64,000 nt of DNA from an uncultured Clostridia bacterium (GTDB lineage: Bacteria > Bacillota > Clostridia > Christensenellales > Aristaeellaceae). This document shows positions 50,983-59,714 of the stretch, piece after piece. Numbering within the stretch: the stretch's first letter is position 1; the number at the start of each line of letters is the position of its first letter. The DNA lies in NCBI GenBank assembly GCA_946408995.1, contig CAMJUL010000004.1, positions 17,353 through 81,352 on the forward strand, read 5' to 3'. The notes below the pieces were generated by a model that saw only the letters and a program-made list of their open reading frames with translations, made no database searches and had not been told where the DNA came from. A program made the position numbers and the translations under genes.

Positions 50983-52480
50983 GATGCTGCACCCTCCGGT
51001 CCAGGGCATGGCCGCCGTCCTGGGCGCCCATGCCAAACAGGGTCACCTGGTTGAGGGACTGCTTCTGCTGGCGGAGCTTCTCGATCTCGCTCTTTTTGAC
51101 CAGGTAGCCGGTCACGCGGACCACGTCGTTGTTTTCCAGATAGCCGGAGAAATACCTCAGGCCCCGCTGAAGGGATCCCTTGATGATGGGCAGGATGGCC
51201 TCCGGCGTCTTCAGATAGGTCTCCTCGAACTTGAAGATGTCCCCTGTGCCGGTGGGAAAGTAGGGGTGAAACTGTTCGTTGACCTCCAATTGGTCCAGCA
51301 TGGCGGGCTCGGCGCCAATGGGGATGCGGGTCCCGGGGGAATCGTCCATGCCGTCGGAATCGATGCCCACCTGGGCATGGAGGCGGTAGTGGTGGCCGAA
51401 GGCGTCGCAGTAGGGGGCGGTGTGGGCGCTGACCTGTTTTTCAATGGCGTCCATGATGCGCCTGCCAAGTTTTGTGGCCTCCGGGTCCATGCCAAAGCCC
51501 TTCTTGACATCGGGGATCTTCAAAAGGTGGTTGCAGCACTCGGCCAGGCCCACCACGCCGAACATGCCGATGAAGTTTTCCATTTTGACAAAGCCTTCGG
51601 TGACCAGGAAATTGGACTTGAAGAAGCTGGACTCCTCCACGATGAAGCGGACCCGCTTGTCCATATATTCCAATTGCAGGTCCACGTACCGGGGCAGCAC
51701 GTTTTGGATGAAATCCTCCGGGTCCCTGGCGTCCAGGCTGCACTCATACAAACGCATCCGGGGCAGGGTGTAGCCGCCGCCCCCAATGGACAGGCCGTTG
51801 TAGCAGGAGGCAATGGCGTATTTTTCGCCCCATTCCTTGACGAACATGCGGTGATTGGCGAAGGAGGGCTTGGCGGTTTTCAGCATGCAGCGGACACAGG
51901 CCAGGGCAAAGTCGTCGCTGGTCCTCTCCGGGTCATAGCGGAGGGTCAGGTTGGGAATGGCCAATTGCATTTCTTCGGTCAATTCCAGCAGCAGGCGGCC
52001 GGTGACCGAGTCCTCCGGGCCGATGTCCGCGTGGACGAAGGAATCCGTCAGGGTGCGGTCGATGCTGCGCAGGAAAAGGCGGAGCACCTTTTTGGCATAG
52101 GCTCTGTCCTCCCGGAGGACGAAGGGCTCCAGCAGATGGTCCAGGTCCCCCAGGTAAACAGGGAAGGTGGTGATGGAGGGAACGTGATTGTAGAAGATCT
52201 CCAGCACGTTGACCGCCTCCAGAAGATCCTTCGGGGGATCCAGCTGCAGAAAGGCGCAGCCTTTTTGGAACAGCAGGTCGTAATCCGGGCAGATATACCG
52301 GGGCCGGTAGGGCATGACGCCCTCGTTGAGGTCGCAGAGCGCGCCCTTGCGCTTGGCCTCGTAATAGGCGTCGGAATAGCGCAGGGTATGGTCGGTGCTC
52401 TCGCCAAGGCGCGCCAGGGCATTGAGCTCCTGCCGGTAGGTCAGGGTCGGATCCTGTATGATTTTCAACGCTTCAGACAT
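50960..52480 (-). CDS. yjjI: YjjI family glycyl radical enzyme
   Basis: 506 residues of the YjjI/DUF3029 group, shorter than pyruvate formate-lyase. The thiyl-radical cysteine is probably C226 in ASCYNGLSIGGGGY, and the glycyl radical G458 lies in the loop VVRVTGYLV near the C-terminus. The reaction is not known for this family. Oxygen would cleave the radical form, which implies an anaerobic life. The start at 52480 has AGGAGG 10 bases upstream; the activase gene follows. Confidence 0.92.
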   Translation of the reverse strand: MSEALKIIQDPTLTYRQELNALARLGESTDHTLRYSDAYYEAKRKGALCDLNEGVMPYRPRYICPDYDLLFQKGCAFLQLDPPKDLLEAVNVLEIFYNHVPSITTFPVYLGDLDHLLEPFVLREDRAYAKKVLRLFLRSIDRTLTDSFVHADIGPEDSVTGRLLLELTEEMQLAIPNLTLRYDPERTSDDFALACVRCMLKTAKPSFANHRMFVKEWGEKYAIASCYNGLSIGGGGYTLPRMRLYECSLDARDPEDFIQNVLPRYVDLQLEYMDKRVRFIVEESSFFKSNFLVTEGFVKMENFIGMFGVVGLAECCNHLLKIPDVKKGFGMDPEATKLGRRIMDAIEKQVSAHTAPYCDAFGHHYRLHAQVGIDSDGMDDSPGTRIPIGAEPAMLDQLEVNEQFHPYFPTGTGDIFKFEETYLKTPEAILPIIKGSLQRGLRYFSGYLENNDVVRVTGYLVKKSEIEKLRQQKQSLNQVTLFGMGAQDGGHALDRRVQHHEESAGQ

Positions 52481-52530
52481 GTCGATACGCCTCCTGGAAC
52501 GCGTGGGAATTTGGAAGTGGAACTGTGTTA

Positions 52531-52559
52531 ATTTTAGCCTTTTTTCCCGGCCCCGTCAA
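52531..52559 (-). promoter_or_regulatory. Sigma-A promoter for yjjI–yjjW
   Basis: On the minus strand TTGACG (52559–52554), 17 bp, TAAAAT (52536–52531), about 45 bases before the leader reaches the yjjI start. The divergent gap to the nucleoside ATPase gene is 52481–52719; nothing else is visible there. Confidence 0.75.
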
Positions 52560-52719
52560 CCGGAGGGGAAGGGGGTTTTCAGGCGGGAAGGAAATGTTTG
52601 CGGGAGGCAAAAAAACAGTTGACCATTGCCTGGAAACTCTTTAAAATTAGAGAAGAATCAAAGGCGGGATGCATCCCTGCCGTGAAGAATGGAACATTTT
52701 CAAAAAGGGGGCGGATTCC

Positions 52720-54258
52720 TTGCCAAAAGAGCATGTGGACATGAATACGCCGGTCATTGAGATGCGGAACATCGTCAAAAAGTTCGGCGATTTTGTGGCC
52801 AATGACGGGATCAACCTGACGGTCCACAAGGGGGAGATCCACGCGATCCTCGGAGAAAACGGCGCGGGCAAATCCACGCTGATGAACCAGCTGTACGGGC
52901 TGCTCAGGCCTACGTCGGGAGATATCCTGGTCAACGGCAAAAAGATCGTTATGAATAACCCCAGAGACGCCATCGACGCGGGCATTGGCATGGTGCACCA
53001 GCACTTTATGCTGGTCCAGCCCTTTACCGTGACGGAGAACATCGTCCTTGGCACGGAGCCCCTCAAAGGCGTCCGCCTGGACATGGCCAAGGCCAGAAAA
53101 AACGTGGTGGAAATATCCGAGCGCTACGGCCTTTCCATCGACCCGGACGCGAAGATCGAGGATATCTCCGTGGGCATGCAGCAGCGGGTGGAGATCCTCA
53201 AGGCCCTCTACCGCGGGGCGGATATCCTGATCCTGGACGAGCCCACCTCCTCCCTGACGCCGCAGGAGATCGTGGAACTGATCGAGATCATGCACAACCT
53301 GACGGCGGACGGCAAGAGCATCATCCTGATCACCCATAAATTAAAGGAGATCAAGGAGTCGGCGGATTTCTGCACCATCATCCGGATGGGCAAGTACATC
53401 GGCACCGTGGACGTGGATACCGTGGATGAAAACGATCTGGCCAGCATGATGGTGGGCCGCAAGGTCACCTTCAAGGTGGACAAGCCGGAGCAGGCTCCCG
53501 GGAAGGTGATCCTGGACGTAAAGGACCTGCACGGCGTGGACTACCGCGGGGTGGAGATCCTCAAGGGACTGAACCTGCAGGTGCACGCCGGGGAGATCGT
53601 GGGCATCGCGGGCATCGACGGCAACGGACAGACCGAGCTTGTGGAGATCCTGACCGGCCTGCGAAAGGGTACCCGGGGAGAGGCCACCGTGAACGGGTTG
53701 AGCGTTTTCAACAAATCCCCCCGGTTCGGCTTCCTGCACGGGGTCTCCAGCATCCCCGCGGACCGGCAGAAGCACGGCCTGGTGCTGGATGCCTCCATTG
53801 AGGACAACCTGATTTTGCAGAATTACGGCGAGAATCCCTATTCTTCCAATGCCATTCTGCACAGGGTACCGATCTATAACCACGCCACCAAATCCATAGC
53901 GGATTTTGACATCCGCCCCAAGCAGAGCGAGAAGCGTCCGGCGGGCACCCTCTCCGGCGGGAACCAGCAGAAGGTCATCATCGCCCGGGAGGTCCAGAAC
54001 GACAAGGACCTTCTGATCGCCGTCAACCCCACCCGGGGCCTGGACGTGGGCGCCATCGAATACGTGCACAAATACATCGTGGAGCAGCGGAACCGGGGCA
54101 AGGCGGTGCTGCTGGTGTCCTTTGAGCTGGATGAGATCATGAGCCTGTCCGATGTCATCGACGTCATCTTCGACGGACAGATTGTCGCGTCCATCCCGGG
54201 GAAGGATGCCAACGAGAACGACCTTGGCCTGATGATGGCAGGAGGGAAAAAGGCATGA
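52720..54258 (+). CDS. Nucleoside ABC importer ATPase, duplicated (NupO/PnrC-like)
   Basis: 512 residues with two ABC domains. The first has Walker A GENGAGKS (45–52), signature SVGMQQR and Walker B ILILDEPTSSL. The second has a degenerate Walker A (GIDGNGQTE) but an intact LSGGNQQK, the usual asymmetry of this class. It powers BMP-type nucleoside uptake with the next permeases. TTG 52720 is preferred because GGGGGCGGA lies upstream; ATG 52741 is the alternative. Confidence 0.92.
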   Translation: MPKEHVDMNTPVIEMRNIVKKFGDFVANDGINLTVHKGEIHAILGENGAGKSTLMNQLYGLLRPTSGDILVNGKKIVMNNPRDAIDAGIGMVHQHFMLVQPFTVTENIVLGTEPLKGVRLDMAKARKNVVEISERYGLSIDPDAKIEDISVGMQQRVEILKALYRGADILILDEPTSSLTPQEIVELIEIMHNLTADGKSIILITHKLKEIKESADFCTIIRMGKYIGTVDVDTVDENDLASMMVGRKVTFKVDKPEQAPGKVILDVKDLHGVDYRGVEILKGLNLQVHAGEIVGIAGIDGNGQTELVEILTGLRKGTRGEATVNGLSVFNKSPRFGFLHGVSSIPADRQKHGLVLDASIEDNLILQNYGENPYSSNAILHRVPIYNHATKSIADFDIRPKQSEKRPAGTLSGGNQQKVIIAREVQNDKDLLIAVNPTRGLDVGAIEYVHKYIVEQRNRGKAVLLVSFELDEIMSLSDVIDVIFDGQIVASIPGKDANENDLGLMMAGGKKA

Positions 54259-55379
54259 CAAAGAAAAAAGGACTGTTGGATTTCCTCTCGGAGAACAAGT
54301 TTATCCACATTCTGCTCTCGGTCGTGCTGGGGTTCCTTGTGGGGGCCATTTTCCTGGTGGCCATGGGGCTGCCGGTGGGGGCGGCTTATGGAAAGCTGAT
54401 CGACAGCGTGACCTCGGTTTCCGGTTTTTCCAACGTCATCGTCTACGGGGTGCCCTATATCGTGGCGGGGCTCAGCGTGGCCTTCTCCTTTAAGACAGGC
54501 GTGTTCAACATCGGCGCCGAAGGCCAGTTCGTCATGGGTTCCATCGCCGCGGCGGTGGTGGGCATCCTGTGCGGCGGCCTGCCCAAATGGATCCTGATCC
54601 CCCTGTGCTTCCTGGCCGCCATGGCGGCGGGGGCCATTTGGGGCTGCATCGTGGCCCTGCTCAAGACCCAAAGAGGCATCAACGAAGTGCTGAGCATGAT
54701 CATGTTCAACTGGATCGCCTTCTACCTGTCCAATTTCATCGCGGGACTGCCGGGCATCAAGAACACCGGTTCCACGGAGGCCACCCAGAACATTTCCGAC
54801 AACGCCATGCTGCAGCTCTCCAAGGAATTCACCAAGGCCCACGGCCTGGCCAACACCAGCAACTGGGGCATCCTGGTGGCCATCTTTGTGATGCTGCTGG
54901 TCTGGTTCATCATCGAGAAAACCACCCTTGGCTATGAGCTCAAGGCGGTGGGGTCCAACAAATACGCCGCGGAATACGGCGGCATCAACGTCAACCGCTC
55001 CATCTTCGTGTCCCTGGCCATCTCCGGGGCGCTGGCGGGCCTGGCGGGGGCGCTGCTGCTGATGGGCCGCGGCAAGCGGGTGAGCATCTTCAGCGCACAG
55101 GAGGGCTACGGCTTCGCGGGCATCGTGGTGGCCCTGATCGGCTGCTCCAACCCCTTCGGGGTGTTCGTGGCGGGGCTTTTCTACGGCGCGCTGATGTTCG
55201 GCGGCAGCAAGCTGACCCTGGTCAAGTCCGCTGCCGGGAAGAGCATTCCGTCCCAGCTGACAAGCGTTATCATCGGCACGGTGGTGTTCTTCATCTCCAT
55301 TTCGGTCATCTTCCGGTATATCAAGTACCTGAAAATACGCAGGCACAAGCCGGATGCGGCTTCGGCGGCCAAAGGATGA
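54255..55379 (+). CDS. Nucleoside ABC permease 1 (BPD_transp_2, NupP-like)
   Basis: 374 residues, eight to ten membrane segments. GVFNIGAEGQFVMGS and GFAGIVVALIGCSNPFGV are hallmark motifs of the BPD_transp_2 family. It overlaps the ATPase stop by 4 bp. Confidence 0.92.
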   Translation: MTKKKGLLDFLSENKFIHILLSVVLGFLVGAIFLVAMGLPVGAAYGKLIDSVTSVSGFSNVIVYGVPYIVAGLSVAFSFKTGVFNIGAEGQFVMGSIAAAVVGILCGGLPKWILIPLCFLAAMAAGAIWGCIVALLKTQRGINEVLSMIMFNWIAFYLSNFIAGLPGIKNTGSTEATQNISDNAMLQLSKEFTKAHGLANTSNWGILVAIFVMLLVWFIIEKTTLGYELKAVGSNKYAAEYGGINVNRSIFVSLAISGALAGLAGALLLMGRGKRVSIFSAQEGYGFAGIVVALIGCSNPFGVFVAGLFYGALMFGGSKLTLVKSAAGKSIPSQLTSVIIGTVVFFISISVIFRYIKYLKIRRHKPDAASAAKG

Positions 55380-55394
55380 AGGGAGTGCTGAGCA

Positions 55395-56339
55395 ATGACG
55401 GATTTTCTCAATACGCTGGGCATTATGCTCTATGCCACGCTGATATATACCGCGCCGCTGCTTTACGCGGCCCTGGGGTCTTGCTTTTCCGAAGTGTCCG
55501 GTGTGGTCAACATCGGCATTGAGGGCATGATGACCGCGGGCGCCTTCGCCGGCACGGTGGTGGCCTACTTTACCGGGAATCCCTGGGTGGGCTTCCTCTG
55601 CGGCGGGCTCGCCGGGGCTTTCTTTGGCATGCTGCACGCGATCGCGACGGTCAGGCTGGGGGCGGATCAGACCATTGCCGGCACGGCCATCAACATGCTG
55701 GGCCCGGGCATCGTCATCATGATCGGCATGGTGGTCTTTGGCTCCACCGACAGCGCGCCGCTGAACGCGGCCCAGAAGATCCCGAAGCTGTTCACGGGGG
55801 TATTTGACACCGCAACGGCCTTCGGGCGCTTTATGGACAACGTCTTTGCCACCTACGCCTCCACATACCTGGTGTTCCTGGTGGCGCTGCTGGTCTGGTT
55901 CATCTTCTACAAGACCCGGTTCGGCCTGCGGCTCCGCGCCTGCGGCGAGCATCCCCAGGCCTGCGAGACCCTGGGCATCAACGTGATCCGGATGCGGTTT
56001 TTGTGCGTGTGCATCTCCGGTTTCCTCTCCGGCCTGGGCGGGGCCTGTGTCACCATGGCCATTTCCACCCAGTTCAGGCCCATCTCCATTGTGGGCCAGG
56101 GCTTTATCGCCATCGCCGCGGTCATCTTCGGCAAGTTCCGGCCCCAGGGCGCGCTGATCGGCTGTTTGCTGTTCGGGTTCTGCTCGGGCCTGAAGGTGGT
56201 CCTGGGCGGCTCCTCCGGGGTGAACATGCAGCTTCTGTCCATGATCCCTTATGTGGTCACGGTTATTGTGCTGGTGCTGTTCGTGGGCAAGTCCCATGTG
56301 CCCTCTGCCAACGGCAAGCCCTATATCAAGAGCAAATAA
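55395..56339 (+). CDS. Nucleoside ABC permease 2 (BPD_transp_2, NupQ-like)
   Basis: 314 residues with the family motifs GVVNIGIEGMMTAGAF, ADQTIAGTAINML and GLRLRACGEHPQACETLGI. It forms the translocation pore with the preceding permease. A strong terminator follows at 56359. Confidence 0.93.
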   Translation: MTDFLNTLGIMLYATLIYTAPLLYAALGSCFSEVSGVVNIGIEGMMTAGAFAGTVVAYFTGNPWVGFLCGGLAGAFFGMLHAIATVRLGADQTIAGTAINMLGPGIVIMIGMVVFGSTDSAPLNAAQKIPKLFTGVFDTATAFGRFMDNVFATYASTYLVFLVALLVWFIFYKTRFGLRLRACGEHPQACETLGINVIRMRFLCVCISGFLSGLGGACVTMAISTQFRPISIVGQGFIAIAAVIFGKFRPQGALIGCLLFGFCSGLKVVLGGSSGVNMQLLSMIPYVVTVIVLVLFVGKSHVPSANGKPYIKSK

Positions 56340-56358
56340 AACTGGCGCCTTTCCGAAG

Positions 56359-56407
56359 CCACGGCGCGCGGACCGAAAATGGACTAACGCGCGCCGTGGT
56401 TTTGTTT
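56359..56407 (+). terminator. Strong terminator after the first permease pair
   Basis: A perfect 12-bp stem, CCACGGCGCGCG (56359–56370) / CGCGCGCCGTGG (56388–56399), followed by TTTTGTTT. It separates the canonical importer from the diverged second permease pair, which starts 32 bp later. Confidence 0.85.
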
Positions 56408-56438
56408 GGGACGGCGCCGGTCTGGAAGGAGAGCTTCT

Positions 56439-57530
56439 TTGCGTTACGGAAAAACGGACCGGAAACGGTTTTTATACGGCTCGGCGGCACGAAGCCTGGT
56501 TGTGCCCCTTCTCTTTTTGGCAGCCATACTGCTGCTGGGCCTGGCGGGATGGGCGTATCTTTGTCCGGGCAGGGCGGGGGAGAAGTTCCTTGTGATGCTG
56601 CAAAATTTTATAAGCGGCCGCACGCCCGGGGAGCGGGCGCGCCTTCTGGGGCAGACCCTGGCAAGGACGGCGTCCCTTTGCCTGTGCGCCCTGGCGATCG
56701 CGCTGCCCTGTCGGGCGGGGATGTACAACCTGGGCGTGGCGGGGCAGTACGCCCTGGGGGCGGGGGCGGCGCTGGTCTGCGCCCTGGAATTCCGCCTGCC
56801 CTGGGCGGTCTGCGTCCTCGCGGCCGCGGCCCTGGGAGCGGTCTGGGGCGCCCTCTGCGGGGCGCTGAAAGGCGGGCGGAACGTCAGCGAGGCCCTGTCG
56901 GGGCTGCTTATGAACGCCGTGGCGCTGGTGCTTTGCCGGAACAAACTTAGAAGCCTCCTTTCGGGCGGCGGGACTTTGGGCGTCCTTTCCACAGGCCCGA
57001 TGCTTCCGACCCTGGGGCTCGACGGGCTGTTTGGCGGCGAGCCCACTGTGACGCCGGCGATCCCCGCGGCGGCATTGGCGGCGGCAGCGGTCTATATCGT
57101 GCTTGAGCGGACCCGCGCCGGGGCCGCGGTGAAGGCCGCTGCGCTGAACGCCCAGGCGCCCATGTATCCGGATCCCGGCGCGGGGCGGACGGCCTTGATG
57201 ACCCTGACCGCCGCCGGGGCGCTGGCGGGCCTTGGCGCCGCCGCGCAGCTTTTGAGCGGGGCAGGAGGCTGGTCCCTTTCCCGGCAGCCGGCGGTGGGGA
57301 TGGTCTGCGCTGCGGCCGCGGCGGCTCTTCTGGGGGGCATGGACCCCTTTGGGACCCTTCTTTGGGCTTTTGTGCTGCAGCACCTTTCCGACGGGGCCGC
57401 CCTGGCGGACGGGCGGGGGCCGCTTTTGACGGAAGCGATCTATGCGGTGCTTGTCGGGCTTGGCGCCTTTGCCTTTTTCATCCGTCACGCCGGGAAAAAG
57501 CGGAAGGAGAAGGGAGGGGAAAAGCCATGA
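56439..57530 (+). CDS. Diverged BPD_transp_2 permease 1 (second pair)
   Basis: 363-residue membrane protein paralogous to the permease at 54255. It keeps CRAGMYNLGVAGQYALGAGA and LLGGMDPFGTLL in the positions of GVFNIGAEGQ and IGCSNPFGV, but it is far richer in Ala, Leu and Gly, and its GC content is visibly higher. TTG 56439 follows GGAAGGAGAG. No extra ATPase or binding protein is adjacent, so it probably shares those of the first system, or is a relic under weak constraint. Confidence 0.78.
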   Translation: MRYGKTDRKRFLYGSAARSLVVPLLFLAAILLLGLAGWAYLCPGRAGEKFLVMLQNFISGRTPGERARLLGQTLARTASLCLCALAIALPCRAGMYNLGVAGQYALGAGAALVCALEFRLPWAVCVLAAAALGAVWGALCGALKGGRNVSEALSGLLMNAVALVLCRNKLRSLLSGGGTLGVLSTGPMLPTLGLDGLFGGEPTVTPAIPAAALAAAAVYIVLERTRAGAAVKAAALNAQAPMYPDPGAGRTALMTLTAAGALAGLGAAAQLLSGAGGWSLSRQPAVGMVCAAAAAALLGGMDPFGTLLWAFVLQHLSDGAALADGRGPLLTEAIYAVLVGLGAFAFFIRHAGKKRKEKGGEKP

Positions 57531-58453
57531 CGGCGTTTTTGCTGAACGCGGCGCTGTTTACTGCCGTGCTGCTCCTTTGCTGCCTGGGAGGACGGTTTTC
57601 GGAGCGGGCCGGGGTCTTCCCCCTGGGGCTGGAGGGCCTGATGGTCTTCGGGGCGCTGGGGGGCCTTGCCTGCGCCAACGCCCTGCCGGAGGGGATGTCC
57701 CGCTGGGCGGGGATCCCCCTGTGCCTTCTCTCCGCCGGCATGGCGGGGCTGGCAGGGGCCCTGCCCCTGGCCGCCGCGGTCCCCCTGAAGGGGGATCCGG
57801 TGTGGACGGGAACGGCCGTGAACCTGCTCAGCGTCCCGCTGGCCCTGCTGGCGGCCCGGATGACCGGAGAGGGAAGCGCGGACGTGATGGATACCGTCCG
57901 GGCGATCGAATGGCTGGGCGAAAAGCAGGGGCAGCTGCCCCTGCTGCTGCCCATCGTCCTTGCGTTTGCGGCCCTGGGGCAGGCGATCCTTGCAGGGACG
58001 CGGTTTGGCATCCGGCTGCGGGCCTGCGGGGAGAATGCCGGGCAAAGTCTTTTTGCGGGGCTGCAGGTCGGGCGGACCCGGGTCCTGGGGGTGCTGCTTT
58101 GCGGCTTCTTCGGGGGCATGGGCGGCCTGGGGGCCGTGCTGGCCCAGGGCGGAAGCTGGAACGTGGGCCGCGGCGCAATGGGCCTGGGTTTTCTGGCCCT
58201 GGCGGCCCTGACCGCGGGAAGACGCAAAAAAACGGCGGCCTTGGCCGCCGCGGTGGTGCTGGGAACGGCCTGCGCCCTGTGGGGCCGGTCCGGAGAGGGG
58301 ATCCTGGGCGGAGCGGGGCTTCCGGAAGGAACCTTGGAGGCGCTGCCGTACCTGCTGGCCCTGGTGGCCCTGGCCCTGTGCAGACGGGGGACGGGGATCA
58401 TGAGGAATGCGGAGAGTGAAGAGTGGAATGACGGGGGTTCATGTGAAATGTGA
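57527..58453 (+). CDS. Diverged BPD_transp_2 permease 2 (second pair), 3' end from repeat element
   Basis: 308 residues, paralogous to the permease at 55395: FSERAGVFPLGLEGLMVFGA parallels GVVNIGIEGMMTAG, and GIRLRACGENAGQSLFAGL parallels GLRLRACGEHP. It overlaps the preceding gene by 4 bp. The last ~20 residues (from about IMRNAESEEW) and the stop codon are encoded by the MITE-like element at 58395, so the native C-terminus has been replaced. The protein may still work, since the lost part is a cytoplasmic tail. Confidence 0.75.
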   Translation: MTAFLLNAALFTAVLLLCCLGGRFSERAGVFPLGLEGLMVFGALGGLACANALPEGMSRWAGIPLCLLSAGMAGLAGALPLAAAVPLKGDPVWTGTAVNLLSVPLALLAARMTGEGSADVMDTVRAIEWLGEKQGQLPLLLPIVLAFAALGQAILAGTRFGIRLRACGENAGQSLFAGLQVGRTRVLGVLLCGFFGGMGGLGAVLAQGGSWNVGRGAMGLGFLALAALTAGRRKKTAALAAAVVLGTACALWGRSGEGILGGAGLPEGTLEALPYLLALVALALCRRGTGIMRNAESEEWNDGGSCEM

Positions 58454-58583
58454 AGAGCGGAGCGTGAAATGACGGGGACAGGACCGCAGCCTTCCGCTAT
58501 GGAGAAGGCGTCGGGTGCCGATTTCTGAACGGGCGTGACGGAAAGGCCTCCGTAAAGCCCGCCGTATTCATTTTTCATGATCC
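58395..58583. mobile_element. MITE-like short repeat element with imperfect terminal inverted repeats
   Basis: GGATCATGAGGAATG (58395–58409) and CATTTTTCATGATCC (58569–58583) are inverted copies matching 13 of 15. The 189-bp interior has internal direct repeats (GTGAAGAGnGGA and AATGACGGGG occur twice between 58410 and 58475) and no gene. The left end lies within the permease frame. Confidence 0.6.
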
Positions 58584-58611
58584 ATTTTTCAGCCTTCCGT
58601 CTTCAATGGAT

Positions 58612-58655
58612 CAAAAACGGGGGCTGCTGCGGACACTCTCCGCGGCAGCCCCCGT
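58612..58655 (-). terminator. Strong terminator after the dehydrogenase-like gene
   Basis: ACGGGGGCTGCTGCGG (58617–58632) pairs with CCGCGGCAGCCCCCGT (58640–58655), one weak pair, and on the minus strand is followed by TTTTT. It may also stop plus-strand transcripts leaving the repeat. Confidence 0.85.
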
Positions 58656-58668
58656 TTCTGTTGGGCGT

Positions 58669-59682
58669 TCAGACGAGCTTGGTCGGGCAGTCCCGGCCGT
58701 GGATCAGATTGAGGAGCCCCTCCAGGGCGGAGCGGCAGATCTCGTCGGCGGCGTCCAGGGTACGGCGGGCCAGATGATCGGTCAGGAACACCCGGTCCAT
58801 GGCGCGCAGCTTTTTCAGCGCGGCCTCGCGTTCCGGGGCGGCGGCGCGCTGCAGGGGCAGATAGGACTGTTTCGGGGCGGCGAGGTCCAGCCCCAGGGCG
58901 CCGATACGGCCACTTTCGATGGCACTTGCCAGGATGGGCAGGTCTACGCGGTCCTCCGCGCCGACCACCACCAGGACGGTGCCGTCCTTTAGGGCAGCAA
59001 AGAAGTCCGCGTCCAGGACGGGGGTATCTTCCCCGGTGGGCCCCAGCACAAGCACGATGTCCGCGGGGGCGCTTTCCCCCTCGGCGGGCTGGGGAGCGGG
59101 CTCCTGCTTGTCTTCGCTTTCCTCCGTGCGGAAGATGGAAAGGATGCTGCGTGAAATGCTGCGGCCCTCGGGCACCCTGGGGGCCTCTTCCGCGGGGGCT
59201 TCGCTGCCTTCGACAAGGCAGCCGAAGGCTTCCAGCAGGGGCAGGACGGCCTGGACGGTCTCCTCGTCCCCCAGGACGCGGGCCGTGCGCCCATACAGGG
59301 TGCGCCCGGCGAATACGCCCTCCGGCAGACGGCGCAGACAGGCCAGCGTCATCAGCAGGGCCAGCTCGCTTTCGCTTCGGGGGGTGGAGACGGCGCCGCA
59401 GACCTTCAGGCCGGTTTCACGGGCCGCTTCCAGGTCAACGTTTTCGCTGCTTTCGGACCGGATGGCCAGGGCCTTGACCCCGATGTTCTTCCAGCAGCGC
59501 AGGATCAGCCGGTCGACTTTGCCTTCGTCAGAGACGCATACGCCTTCGCAGCCCTCCGCGTCATAGGCGCTTGCGGGGCTGGGAAGGGCTTCGGACAGGC
59601 TCAGTTCCGCGTCCAGAAGGCCGCCGAGGTGTTCCAGGGACGCTTTTTCCTCTTTTCGTACGCCGTACACATGGATTTTCAT
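58669..59682 (-). CDS. D-2-hydroxyacid dehydrogenase-like protein, probable pseudoenzyme
   Basis: 337 residues with the overall D-lactate-dehydrogenase-like layout (MKIHVYGVRKEEKASLEHL, SSENVDLEAARETGLKV, SAIESGRIGALGLDLA). Key residues are missing: the NAD GxGxxG is VLGDEETV (136–143), the catalytic Arg of NxxRG is absent (VVVGAEDR, 238–245), and the catalytic Glu of GLDVYE is lost (GLDLAAP). Only a His in LTDHLARR (303) survives. A disordered acidic Pro/Glu insert (about 185–207) breaks the coenzyme domain. It is probably non-catalytic. The start at 59682 follows AAAGGAG. Confidence 0.8.
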   Translation of the reverse strand: MKIHVYGVRKEEKASLEHLGGLLDAELSLSEALPSPASAYDAEGCEGVCVSDEGKVDRLILRCWKNIGVKALAIRSESSENVDLEAARETGLKVCGAVSTPRSESELALLMTLACLRRLPEGVFAGRTLYGRTARVLGDEETVQAVLPLLEAFGCLVEGSEAPAEEAPRVPEGRSISRSILSIFRTEESEDKQEPAPQPAEGESAPADIVLVLGPTGEDTPVLDADFFAALKDGTVLVVVGAEDRVDLPILASAIESGRIGALGLDLAAPKQSYLPLQRAAAPEREAALKKLRAMDRVFLTDHLARRTLDAADEICRSALEGLLNLIHGRDCPTKLV

Positions 59683-59714
59683 GGGTGAAGGCTCCTTTCT
59701 GTATTTGAGCCGGG

